NCBI GenBank assembly: GCA_964534315.1
Contig: CAZHOV010000173.1
Span: forward strand, 1-12,306
From: CAZHOV01 sp964534315
GTDB lineage: Bacteria > Bacteroidota > Bacteroidia > Chitinophagales > Saprospiraceae
Direction: 5' to 3'
Length of the DNA stretch: 12,306 nucleotides
Shown here: piece after piece, positions 6,017 to 12,306 of the stretch
How positions within the stretch are numbered: position 1 is the first letter of the stretch
Layout of the letters: each line of letters opens with the position of its first letter
Notes under the pieces: generated by a model
Database searches by the model: none
The model's input: the letters and a program-made list of their open reading frames with translations, nothing else
Told to the model about the DNA's origin: nothing
Program-made: the position numbers and the translations under genes

Positions 6017-7840
6017 TTAAAATAGATCCTTTAACGACTTTGGCCGACGGTTCACCTCCCAACTGAAGCCCTCTAACTGAAGAGCTTGATGGTTGGCTTT
6101 GCGCATGGGAAAAAGCGCACCTGTAGGATCTTCATAAAACCTGATCTTTTGAATATCGTTGTTTTTAAATTCTACCTGCATTTTGGAACACTCGACCTGG
6201 TTGGGCCCGATATACTTTTTATCTTCATCCTGAACATAATAAACCGATTGGGCATTGCCTTCTATGAGCATTTTATCCAGATCATTATCTAAAAAGAACG
6301 CTGTAATGTATCTACCCCTGATTTGATTGAAGTATACCTCGTCAGGTGAATTTATGATCAGCGCATTTTCATTGAGATAAATCCGGTCAATCTGCTCATT
6401 AGCCATCTGAATTTTTACCGTATCCGATTTAAACTGAGAAGTATCTGACCAGATAAGCGGTTGGTTAAATAGCGTAAATAAGGAATCGCTGGTATTATAG
6501 ACTAAAGAATCGCAAACTGCCTGTAAGTTAGACTTTAATATTCGCACGTCGTTATAGGCATGCAAAAGGCGTTTATCCGATTGAGCGGTATCCGATTCGG
6601 AGCGTAGCGTATCGGAGGTCATAAAGAGCGAATCCGTATCCATAGTAGTAATGAATAATGCTCTTCCTCCTGTTGCTAGTAAATAATCATTTTGCTCTTC
6701 ATAAAACGCCTTTTGGCTCACAATAGTAATATTTTCGGAGGTATCTCTGAACACTACATTTCCCTCCGCATACCCCTTACCAAGTTTACTGTCGTAATCG
6801 AGAAAATCTGCTTGGAGTATTTTTGCGGAGTCTCTTACTATAGATTTCCCGCTGGTGGTGTAGGTATCCTCTTTACTATTGTACAAAATAGTATCCGAAG
6901 TTACCACCTGCCCTTCGCTTATGTACCTTGCATTTCCTTCCAGATGAGCCAACTCCTTCTCCTCTTCGTACCGAATGCGATTGGCTGTAGCCAGTTTATC
7001 TTTTTCTTCGATAAAGGCATTTTTTTCCAGAATGATTTCTTTCTGAACGCCATCATAAAAAATGACATCACCGCTAGCCCGTTGATCACCTCTCAAAAAC
7101 TGAGCATTCTCTTTGAATACTGCTTTTTTATTGGGAATATCGTAATACCCATCTTCGCAATAGATTGTCGACGAGTCTTGCACAATCCTGGTGGGTGCGA
7201 TAAATATAGCCGTTTCGGTAGCAGTATTAAAATACATCGAATCGGTGCGAAGGGTAAACAGGGAATCTACAACGTACACGCTATCCTGAAAAAAAGCCAG
7301 CGATTGTTTGACATCATAAACCCCTACTTTACTTCTTAGCTGCGTCTTTTGATTATCCAGCAAGGCACCGGTTTGGTAGGTAGCCTCCTTATTTACCAGA
7401 TCATAATCGAGACGATCCGTAAACAGTCGTTGTCCTTTATTGACGAGTACAACGGTGTCGCCAAAAAGTTGTGCATATTTTTGCGTACCATTATAAGCAA
7501 GCGAGTCGGCATAAATAATCGTTGAATCGCCTTGTTGGATAATGACATTTCCACCGGCAAAAACATCTTTTTTTCCGATAATGGTTGCACGGTCGCAGAA
7601 CATTAAAATACTATCCTGGCTCAGTTCTACCTCTCCTAGCAAAAAATCATATTCGATGTCCTTTTTGGTTTCTCTGCGATATTGATCTGCGTTATTAATG
7701 ATCACTTTTTCTCTAGCGGAGGTATCTTGAGGAACGGGGCCTGTTTGGCCAAAAGATAGGTATCCCTGAAAGCAGAAGAGCAGGGCCATCAGCAACCAAC
7801 GGATCACCCGGGAAGATAATATGTTATGGTTCATATACAT
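6017..7840 (-). CDS. OstA/LptA-like periplasmic protein
   Basis: This is a 607-aa secreted protein of the OstA-like family related to LptA and the N-terminal domain of LptD, which carry lipopolysaccharide across the periplasm on a beta-jellyroll groove. A signal peptide covers residues 1-32 (ending GYLSFGQ). From about residue 60 the chain is a long series of short beta-strand repeats with the family's wording: FAGGNVIIQQGDSTIIYADSL, FTDRLDYDLVNKEATY, YAEGNVVFRD, MLIEGNAQSVYYV. It is much longer than proteobacterial LptA (about 180 aa) but fits the multi-repeat Bacteroidota form, and it lacks the LptD barrel. No catalytic motif is expected. ATGs at 7840 and 7834 are both possible starts. A minus-strand TAnnTTTG box sits just upstream, and the BatE-like gene follows after 8 nt. 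The role in LPS transport is inferred from the family. Confidence 0.88.
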   Translation of the reverse strand: MYMNHNILSSRVIRWLLMALLFCFQGYLSFGQTGPVPQDTSAREKVIINNADQYRRETKKDIEYDFLLGEVELSQDSILMFCDRATIIGKKDVFAGGNVIIQQGDSTIIYADSLAYNGTQKYAQLFGDTVVLVNKGQRLFTDRLDYDLVNKEATYQTGALLDNQKTQLRSKVGVYDVKQSLAFFQDSVYVVDSLFTLRTDSMYFNTATETAIFIAPTRIVQDSSTIYCEDGYYDIPNKKAVFKENAQFLRGDQRASGDVIFYDGVQKEIILEKNAFIEEKDKLATANRIRYEEEKELAHLEGNARYISEGQVVTSDTILYNSKEDTYTTSGKSIVRDSAKILQADFLDYDSKLGKGYAEGNVVFRDTSENITIVSQKAFYEEQNDYLLATGGRALFITTMDTDSLFMTSDTLRSESDTAQSDKRLLHAYNDVRILKSNLQAVCDSLVYNTSDSLFTLFNQPLIWSDTSQFKSDTVKIQMANEQIDRIYLNENALIINSPDEVYFNQIRGRYITAFFLDNDLDKMLIEGNAQSVYYVQDEDKKYIGPNQVECSKMQVEFKNNDIQKIRFYEDPTGALFPMRKANHQALQLEGFSWEVNRRPKSLKDLF

Positions 7841-7847
7841 TTCACAT

Positions 7848-7855
7848 CAAAGATA
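7848..7855 (-). promoter_or_regulatory. Candidate -7 box for the OstA-like gene
   Basis: Read on the minus strand the sequence is TATCTTTG, a perfect TAnnTTTG box. A TTTG lies upstream (7881-7884), but 25 bp away, longer than the usual 19-21. Initiation about 6 nt past the box would fall only a couple of bases before the ATG at 7840. That would make the message leaderless from 7840, or give it a leader of about 8 nt to the ATG at 7834. Confidence 0.45.
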
Positions 7856-7904
7856 AGATAAAGTACGGAGGGAAAACGAACAAAGAGAGATAGGTGTTGC
7901 CAGC

Positions 7905-9065
7905 TTAACGATTGCATAACATTTCGGCGCTTTCTTTACCTACCAAGCTGCCGATGGCAACGCCCATGCCTCCCATTCGCACCGCTACCATCAGGTTAGG
8001 AGTTATATGCTTTATGATGGGTGATTTTTCCATTCCGACTCCTAGTATGCCGCTCCACCACTGTTCTATTTCTACTTGCTGTCCGGGGAGAATAAAGCCG
8101 TGCAACAAATTCGTAAGTGCTTGTCTGATTGGGGGCGTGGTACCAAATACTTCGGTTTGCTCCTTTTCTTTCGCCAGGTGGCGTCCTCCTCCTAAAAGAA
8201 TTCGGTTGCCTACATTTCTAAAATAGAAATAGCCTTTTTCCATATGGAAACACCCTTTCCAGGATAGCCCCTTTACGGGAGCAGTGATCAGCACTTGATT
8301 TCGGGCTGGAAATACCGGAAGATCAGGAAGCAAGGACCGGGCAAAGCCATTGGTGGCAACCAGTACATGCTCTGCAACCATGCAGGTACCGTCTTGCAGG
8401 TAGAGTTGCACCTTTGTCTCCAAGGGATCGATCTGGTTGATTGCTATACCATTAAGAAACTCGACGCCAAGCGATTGAGCCAATTGAATAAAAGCGCGTA
8501 TCATCTTTCCCGGATGGAGTTGCCCTTCTTGTTGATTGAGCAGAAGATATCGGTTATCCTTAAATTTAAACTGGTCTGTTTCCTTTTTGGAAAGGGTTCT
8601 AAAGACTTCTCTTTGACCGGTGATGTGGAAGAGCTCCTCATTAAATCTAGGTATGTGGTTCGCTGCCATTTGGTAGTCTTCTGAAGTTTGAAAAACCTCA
8701 TAGTTTCCTGAAGGAACAAAATCTATGGCTTTATCTCCTAGCATTTGGCGAAGCAGCCGGAGACCGTTCCATCTTTTTTCAACAAGCGACCAGACCGTTT
8801 TGGAAGGCATTTTTTCCAAATCGTCAAGCAGTTCGGTTATACTCCCAAAGCAGGCAAAGCCGGCATTTTTGGTACTCCCTCCTTTGGGTAAAGGACCTTT
8901 TTCGATGACCAGTACGGACCATTCAGGTCGATGTTTTTTGAGGTAGATTGCTGCGGAAAGGCCCACAATACCACTTCCTATAATAATGACGTTTCGCTTG
9001 TTGAGGAATGCCTCTTGCTCCCAAAAGGAGTAGGAAGGAGTGTTTCGTTTTTCATCTTGGCGCAT
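7905..9065 (-). CDS. FAD-dependent oxidoreductase, DAO family
   Basis: This is a 386-aa flavoprotein of the D-amino-acid-oxidase/glycine-oxidase-like superfamily, which oxidises amines or amino acids. The Rossmann dinucleotide fold is at the N-terminus: NVIIIGSGIVGLSAA with glycines at 30, 32 and 35, and the ribose-binding Glu at 55 (VLVIEKG). The second FAD contact, STKNAGFACFGS (64-75), follows. Near the C-terminus are WWSGILGVGMEKSPII and RMGGMGVAIGSLVGKESAEML, the closing FAD-binding segment of the family. There is no signal peptide. The frame extends upstream to 9200, but those 45 extra residues look like non-coding translation and would run through the divergent promoter and into the DUF4293 start. 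The ATG at 9065 (MRQDEKRN) leaves a 24-residue lead before the first strand. The exact substrate cannot be read from sequence. It lies 64 bp upstream of the OstA-like gene, which has its own promoter candidate. Confidence 0.88.
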   Translation of the reverse strand: MRQDEKRNTPSYSFWEQEAFLNKRNVIIIGSGIVGLSAAIYLKKHRPEWSVLVIEKGPLPKGGSTKNAGFACFGSITELLDDLEKMPSKTVWSLVEKRWNGLRLLRQMLGDKAIDFVPSGNYEVFQTSEDYQMAANHIPRFNEELFHITGQREVFRTLSKKETDQFKFKDNRYLLLNQQEGQLHPGKMIRAFIQLAQSLGVEFLNGIAINQIDPLETKVQLYLQDGTCMVAEHVLVATNGFARSLLPDLPVFPARNQVLITAPVKGLSWKGCFHMEKGYFYFRNVGNRILLGGGRHLAKEKEQTEVFGTTPPIRQALTNLLHGFILPGQQVEIEQWWSGILGVGMEKSPIIKHITPNLMVAVRMGGMGVAIGSLVGKESAEMLCNR

Positions 9066-9131
9066 CGACTTTATTTTTTCGGTTGAACGATTCCTATTGA
9101 TTATTTGATTTCCAAAATGGCCTGGTATTCT

Positions 9132-9139
9132 TATCTTTG
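9132..9139 (+). promoter_or_regulatory. Candidate -7 box for the DUF4293 gene
   Basis: TATCTTTG is a perfect TAnnTTTG box 43 bp before the ATG at 9183, which puts the predicted start of transcription near 9146. A TTTG at 9104-9107 lies 24 bp upstream, slightly beyond the usual spacing for a -33 element. It lies in the divergent gap between this gene and the oxidoreductase. Confidence 0.55.
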
Positions 9140-9182
9140 TCGCGTTTAAAACACGTGAAAATAAACATAAAAGTCGACGATA

Positions 9183-9623
9183 ATGATACAAAGAATTCAA
9201 AGTCTATTTTTATTATTTGCTTCGGCCTGCGCCTTTTGTTTGTGGTTATTACCTTTTGGAGAAACGGCAAAGGCCATTCCGGGATCAGAAATCTTTGCAG
9301 ACCGTTTCTTTACGATAGAGGATCATATCGCCTTATTAATATTGTTCATGGCGGCCGGTGGACTTACGCTAATCAGTATTTTTTTATTTAAAAACCGGAA
9401 GTTACAAATCACATTGACTCGGTTCGCATTAATTCTCAATATATTAGGTATTGTATTGGGAGTAGTGTTATTCATGCAGGATAGTCCGAATTTTGGCGCT
9501 GCAGAGCCTTCTGAGCAGTTTGGCTTAGGACTACCAGTACTGTTCATCATTTTTGGTATTTTGGCTCTTCGGTTTATTCATAAGGATGAAAAGTTGGTCA
9601 GATCTATGGATCGGTTGAGATAA
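9183..9623 (+). CDS. DUF4293 family four-TM membrane protein
   Basis: This 146-aa integral inner-membrane protein has four predicted helices at roughly 6-24, 47-69, 78-98 and 113-131. The opening MIQRIQSLFLLFAS and the closing KDEKLVRSMDRLR are hallmarks of the DUF4293 family, found in Bacteroidota and of unknown function. Length is typical. Between TM1 and TM2 is a short loop, and between TM3 and TM4 lies a Pro/Asn-rich stretch (SPNFGAAEPSEQF). The ATG at 9183 is preceded by A-rich sequence without a clear Shine-Dalgarno. No terminator is evident for it on the plus strand. No neighbour suggests a function. Confidence 0.9.
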   Translation: MIQRIQSLFLLFASACAFCLWLLPFGETAKAIPGSEIFADRFFTIEDHIALLILFMAAGGLTLISIFLFKNRKLQITLTRFALILNILGIVLGVVLFMQDSPNFGAAEPSEQFGLGLPVLFIIFGILALRFIHKDEKLVRSMDRLR

Positions 9624-9735
9624 GCGTCATTTGGAATAGATAGACCGGAAACCGAGCATGAACCGGAACCATGTGCAGATTAGCCGTTTTACCTTTGACA
9701 GGCAGGCTTTAGGAAGTGAAGGTGGGGGAAAAAGT

Positions 9736-9787
9736 AAAAAAAACATGAATCACCCTGTATTATTAAGAAATACCGGATGATTCATGT
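9736..9787 (-). terminator. Rho-independent terminator of the ExbB-ExbD cluster
   Basis: On the minus strand an 18-bp stem (9770-9787 pairing with 9743-9760, 16 of 18 pairs matched) closes a 9-nt loop and is followed by a run of Ts (the A-run at 9736-9743 on the plus strand). The outer ten pairs, ACATGAATCA with TGATTCATGT, are perfect. It starts 30 bp after the stop of the last exbD (9817). The plus strand lacks a U-tract after the stem, so it serves mainly the minus strand. Confidence 0.85.
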
Positions 9788-9816
9788 AATTGAGGATTCT
9801 CCAATGAGGAGTAGAA

Positions 9817-10293
9817 TTATCTAAGTTGTTGCGATCTTCGTTTTGCGGAGTAATTAACTTTTAGTTGTCCGGATCTTCTCAATTGAGTTTTCACATCCTG
9901 GACAATTCCCATAGTAACTTCTCCATCTACTCTAAGGGAAGTGGTGATACCAGGGCGTTGAGGTTCTGGTACAGTAATACGGTGGCCTTCGAGGAAAAGA
10001 GGGATTTCTCCGACGCTAGAAATTTTATCTCCCAGTTGGATTTGGGGGCTAGTGCCGTATTTTTCCTGATATCTTCCAAGAGGTTTACCGATATATATGT
10101 AATTAACCAAAGATTTTTTTTCGAGTTTGGTTAATTCTGTTGCTTGAGGCGTAGAGACCTTAAGCTTTAGTTCTGCATCACGAAGTACCGTTACAACCAT
10201 GAAGAAGAACAGCAACATAAAGATAATATCCGGTAATGATGCTGTTGAAATGGCGGGTTTAGATTTACCCCGTTTTTTCTGAAATTTTGACAT
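9817..10293 (-). CDS. ExbD/TolR-type biopolymer transport protein (second copy)
   Basis: This 158-aa protein has one N-terminal membrane helix (~18-37, SLPDIIFMLLFFFMVVTV) and a periplasmic C-terminal domain. Asp22 in PDIIFMLL occupies the position of the proton-carrying Asp of ExbD/TolR. The basic cytosolic tail MSKFQKKRGKSKP precedes it. ExbD subunits sit inside an ExbB pentamer and pass proton-motive force to an outer-membrane partner. The periplasmic part (GKPLGRYQEKYGTSPQIQLGD, then VDGEVTMGIVQDVKTQLRR) fits the Bacteroidota ExbD form. It is last in the four-gene cluster, 59 bp behind the other exbD, and is followed by a terminator. Confidence 0.9.
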   Translation of the reverse strand: MSKFQKKRGKSKPAISTASLPDIIFMLLFFFMVVTVLRDAELKLKVSTPQATELTKLEKKSLVNYIYIGKPLGRYQEKYGTSPQIQLGDKISSVGEIPLFLEGHRITVPEPQRPGITTSLRVDGEVTMGIVQDVKTQLRRSGQLKVNYSAKRRSQQLR

Positions 10294-10352
10294 GGTTAAT
10301 TATTTAATATTTAGGAATAACGGTAGTAATTTCGACAATTTAAAGAAGCGTA

Positions 10353-10907
10353 CTAGTTTTCTTCACCGAACGAAGTAGGTTCAGCTTCAGAAATAAACAA
10401 AGGAATAGCCATTCTGATTTCCTTTTGTTGGGCAGAGGAAAGTGCTTCAAATTCTTTTCCGTGCCGCTTCATAGCTGCTTCATTTCGCAGATCGTTATAG
10501 GCTCCTTTAATTTCATTGTAGACTTCGAGATAGGTTTTATAGTTAGTTCCCCTATCGTTTTTTAGAGATACAATGGCTTTAGTCGGAGCTTCAGCATAGT
10601 CATCTCTTTTGTTCGGATTCATGATAAACTCTTTGGCGTTTTCCCGAAGTTCGGCAACACGCGTCATTTCGCCTCGTACCAATAGTTGGTTATCGGCATT
10701 TACCAATACGGAATAGACGTTACGAGTTTTCATTTTGGAGATATCCGGCTCTTCATCAGACCATGGCGGAAGTTTTACCAGGATACCCTTATCTTCAACA
10801 ATGGTAGTGGTTACGAGGAAGAAAATAAGTAGCAGGAAGGCGATATCTGCCATAGAGCCTGCATTTATTTCATTAGATAGCCGTTCTCGGCTTGACTTCT
10901 TTGCCAT
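10353..10907 (-). CDS. ExbD/TolR-type biopolymer transport protein (first copy)
   Basis: This 184-aa ExbD-family protein has a short cytosolic tail (MAKKSSRERLSNEINAGS), one membrane helix (~18-36, MADIAFLLLIFFLVTTT) with the family Asp at residue 21, and a long periplasmic domain. The domain begins LVKLPPWSDEEPD and ends EAEPTSFGEEN. It includes an inserted helical stretch (EVYNEIKGAYNDLRNEAAMKRHG) that makes it longer than E. coli ExbD (141 aa). It differs from the second copy over most of the periplasmic part, so the pair is not a recent duplication and may form a mixed complex. It starts 8 nt after the small four-TM gene, which implies co-transcription. Confidence 0.92.
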   Translation of the reverse strand: MAKKSSRERLSNEINAGSMADIAFLLLIFFLVTTTIVEDKGILVKLPPWSDEEPDISKMKTRNVYSVLVNADNQLLVRGEMTRVAELRENAKEFIMNPNKRDDYAEAPTKAIVSLKNDRGTNYKTYLEVYNEIKGAYNDLRNEAAMKRHGKEFEALSSAQQKEIRMAIPLFISEAEPTSFGEEN

Positions 10908-10915
10908 AATTAAAA

Positions 10916-11362
10916 TTATTTGAAGAGGTTTCTAATCTCTGTGAGTACAAACGCCAGGGTAGCCAATCCGGCTAAGATCAAGACGGTTGTAATCCCGCCG
11001 CCAACAATTTTACACGCATTAGCGGAGATATCTTCGCCAAAGCATTCTGTAGGGGAAGCAGAATAAGAGACAATAAATATGATTACGATTACGGCAAGCC
11101 CGATCAGGCCTTTCAGTGATGCCCTCAAGTTGGTAAACACCTGAAAGACACCGAAAACGACCATCAGAACTGCGCAAACAATGGCAAAAGTAATTGAAAC
11201 ATTAATTCCGAAATTAAAAAGATTGGAGGTATCTCGCTCTTCTTCCGGTAGGGCGTTAAACTCCCCTACCCCACTTGCCACGATCAGGTAATAGATAAGG
11301 ATAGCTATTCCCCCCAGACCAAAGGCGAGAAATTGCCCGTTTTTAGTAAAAAACTTATACAT
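10916..11362 (-). CDS. Small four-TM membrane protein of the ExbB-ExbD cluster
   Basis: This is a 148-aa hydrophobic protein with predicted helices at ~10-30, 52-76, 84-100 and 119-141. There is an acidic first loop (NALPEEERDTSN) and a second loop containing two cysteines (PTECFGEDISANACK) that could form a disulfide if it faces the periplasm. The tail is basic (TEIRNLFK). I do not recognise a named family. Uncharacterised proteins of this size occur between ExbB- and ExbD-type genes in Bacteroidota, and the 8-nt spacing to the downstream exbD ties it to that complex. It may be an accessory or assembly subunit of the proton channel; this is inferred from position only. Confidence 0.85.
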   Translation of the reverse strand: MYKFFTKNGQFLAFGLGGIAILIYYLIVASGVGEFNALPEEERDTSNLFNFGINVSITFAIVCAVLMVVFGVFQVFTNLRASLKGLIGLAVIVIIFIVSYSASPTECFGEDISANACKIVGGGITTVLILAGLATLAFVLTEIRNLFK

Positions 11363-11403
11363 GGTATTCGTTTAGAAGTTCAGATAATAAAATTTTAGGA
11401 CAC

Positions 11404-11425
11404 TAACGCCAGGTCACTGGAGTTA
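11404..11425. other. Intergenic hairpin between exbB-like gene and small membrane gene
   Basis: TAACGCCAG (11404-11412) and CTGGAGTTA (11417-11425) pair over nine positions with one mismatch around a GTCA loop. It sits in the 78-bp gap of an otherwise tight cluster. There is no U-tract on the minus strand, so it is more likely an mRNA stabiliser or partial attenuator than a terminator. Confidence 0.5.
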
Positions 11426-11440
11426 AAGGAATGTCAACAA

Positions 11441-12175
11441 TTAATTCTTGAACAGTCCATTATCTGTCATCACATCGACTAGTGCGATAGAAGATTCTTC
11501 CATTTTGTTAACGATACTATCGATTTTCGAAACGATGTAGTTGTAGAAAATTTGGAGGATAATCGCAACGATCAAACCAAATACGGTAGTCAAAAGGGCC
11601 ACTTTAATACCCCCTGCAACGATAGAAGGCGAAAGGTCACCCGCTGCTTCGATACGGTCGAAAGCGAAGATCATACCAATTACCGTACCCATGAAACCAA
11701 GCATTGGAGCAATCGCGATAAAGAGAGAGATCCAGACTAGTCCTCTTTCTAGTAGTCCCATTTGTACAGAACCGTAAGCAACGATCGCTTTTTCAACTTG
11801 ATCTGCCCCCTTATCGTGATGTTTTAGCCCTTCGTGTAATACGCTTGCTGTTGGGCCAGGAGTAGCTTTACATACTTCCATAGCTCCATCCACATCTCCG
11901 GATTTTAGGTTGTCATCGATTTTTTGAAGTAATTTCCCTGTATTGGTGGTAGCGATATTTAACGTAATGATACGTTCAATACAGAAAGCCAAGCCAAGAA
12001 TAAGGGTAACAAGTACTAAGCTCATAAATTGCCAGCCGCCATCAATGAAGTATTTCTTGATAGCTTGATAGCCCGATTGAGAAGCTTCTGCTGTCTCTTC
12101 CTGAGCAAACAGTTCTACTCCTCCGAAAGCGAAGGCAACGCCTAAAACAAGCAACAATGCTAATATTTTTCGCAT
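11441..12175 (-). CDS. MotA/TolQ/ExbB-family proton channel
   Basis: This is a 244-aa inner-membrane protein. A cleavable signal peptide or extra N-terminal helix covers ~1-25 (MRKILALLLVLGVAFAFGG, ending LFAQ). The three family helices follow at ~48-72, ~144-172 and ~184-214. The hallmark APMLGFMGTVIGM (156-168) is present, and GGIKVALLTTVFGLIVA (188-204) supplies the Thr residues that line the proton path in ExbB and TolQ. The cytosolic loop between the first two helices (~73-143) is of normal size. The signal peptide is common in Bacteroidota homologues and absent from E. coli TolQ. It should form the pentameric channel for the two ExbD proteins downstream. It is first in the cluster and 64 bp from a tRNA gene; no clear promoter box is seen in that gap. 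Confidence 0.93.
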   Translation of the reverse strand: MRKILALLLVLGVAFAFGGVELFAQEETAEASQSGYQAIKKYFIDGGWQFMSLVLVTLILGLAFCIERIITLNIATTNTGKLLQKIDDNLKSGDVDGAMEVCKATPGPTASVLHEGLKHHDKGADQVEKAIVAYGSVQMGLLERGLVWISLFIAIAPMLGFMGTVIGMIFAFDRIEAAGDLSPSIVAGGIKVALLTTVFGLIVAIILQIFYNYIVSKIDSIVNKMEESSIALVDVMTDNGLFKN

Positions 12176-12239
12176 GATTAACTAGGTTTTACGAATGGTT
12201 TTGAATAAATAAGTTAATTAATAAGTTTCATTAAAAATA

Positions 12240-12306
12240 TGGCGGAGAGTAAGGGATTCGAACCCTTGATACCCTTTTGGGGTATACACACTTTCGAGGC
12301 GTGCGC
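12240..12306 (-). tRNA. tRNA-Ser (anticodon CGA), 5' part cut by the window edge
   Basis: The 3' two thirds of a class II tRNA are present. Reading the minus strand: anticodon stem CACGC/GTGTG around the loop CTCGAAA (anticodon CGA, plus-strand 12294-12296); a long variable arm with ATACCC/GGGTAT; a T arm AAGGG-TTCGAAT-CCCTT; the acceptor strand ACTCTCC; discriminator G; and an encoded CCA (12240-12242). The long variable arm and G73 fit serine, and CGA reads UCG codons. The D arm and 5' acceptor strand lie outside the window. Confidence 0.93.

Noticed and set aside
6009..6062. N-terminal extension of the BatE-like protein from a TTG
   Set aside because: It overlaps the OstA-like coding sequence by about 45 nt and would place 18 polar residues before a normal signal peptide.
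6692..7339. 215-aa open frame on the plus strand
   Set aside because: It lies wholly antisense to the OstA-like gene and has no recognisable domain; the repetitive strand pattern of the real gene keeps the opposite frame open.
9066..9200. 45-residue upstream extension of the FAD oxidoreductase frame
   Set aside because: It would overlap the divergent gene start at 9183 and cross its promoter box; the residues look random and the ATG at 9065 fits the family.
12176..12239. Search for a promoter of the ExbB cluster next to the tRNA
   Set aside because: No TAnnTTTG match is present on the minus strand in this gap; the cluster may be read through from the tRNA promoter or use a degenerate box, but I cannot support a site.

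Overview
The window looks like a piece of a Bacteroidota chromosome, probably near the Saprospiria, although the exact group is an inference. Four things point there. Promoters match the Bacteroidota pattern TTTG-N~20-TAnnTTTG (clearest in front of rplU). Starts are generally preceded by A-rich sequence rather than a strong Shine-Dalgarno. A DUF4293-type membrane protein is present. OstA-like, BatE-like and twin-ExbD genes are also typical of the phylum. Nothing in the window looks like a phage, a plasmid or a defence island; it reads as core or household chromosome plus one small repeat element.

Layout from left to right. An amino-acid permease (minus) ends inside eight tandem copies of a 7-bp repeat (45-100). 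Divergent from it is a secreted two-domain aspartyl protease with a PDZ domain (1547-2797, TTG start). Next comes the ribosomal operon rplU-rpmA (2898-4127), with a near-perfect promoter in front and a textbook Rho-independent terminator behind (4224-4250). Its L27 protein is 301 aa instead of about 85, because it carries an acidic linker and a helix-hairpin-helix-like tail. A convergent uncharacterised gene (4275-4925, minus) follows.

The only long gap (4926-5249) holds a 176-bp fold-back element (5082-5257) with ~60-bp imperfect terminal inverted repeats and a structured core. Its right end supplies the last codons and the stop of the next gene, a BatE-like TPR/SH3 membrane protein (minus). 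That gene sits 8 nt behind a 607-aa OstA/LptA-like periplasmic protein (minus), so the two are probably one transcript. An FAD-dependent DAO-family oxidoreductase (minus) is next, divergent from the DUF4293 gene (plus).

The right third is a four-gene minus-strand cluster: ExbB/TolQ-type proton channel, small four-TM protein, ExbD, ExbD. It closes with a strong minus-strand terminator at 9736-9787. It presumably forms a proton-motive-force-driven energiser of the outer membrane, with no TonB or TolA gene in the window. A truncated tRNA-Ser(CGA), minus strand, lies at the right edge just upstream of exbB.

The most unusual items are the L27 fusion, the fold-back element that finishes a coding sequence, and the heptamer array over a stop codon.
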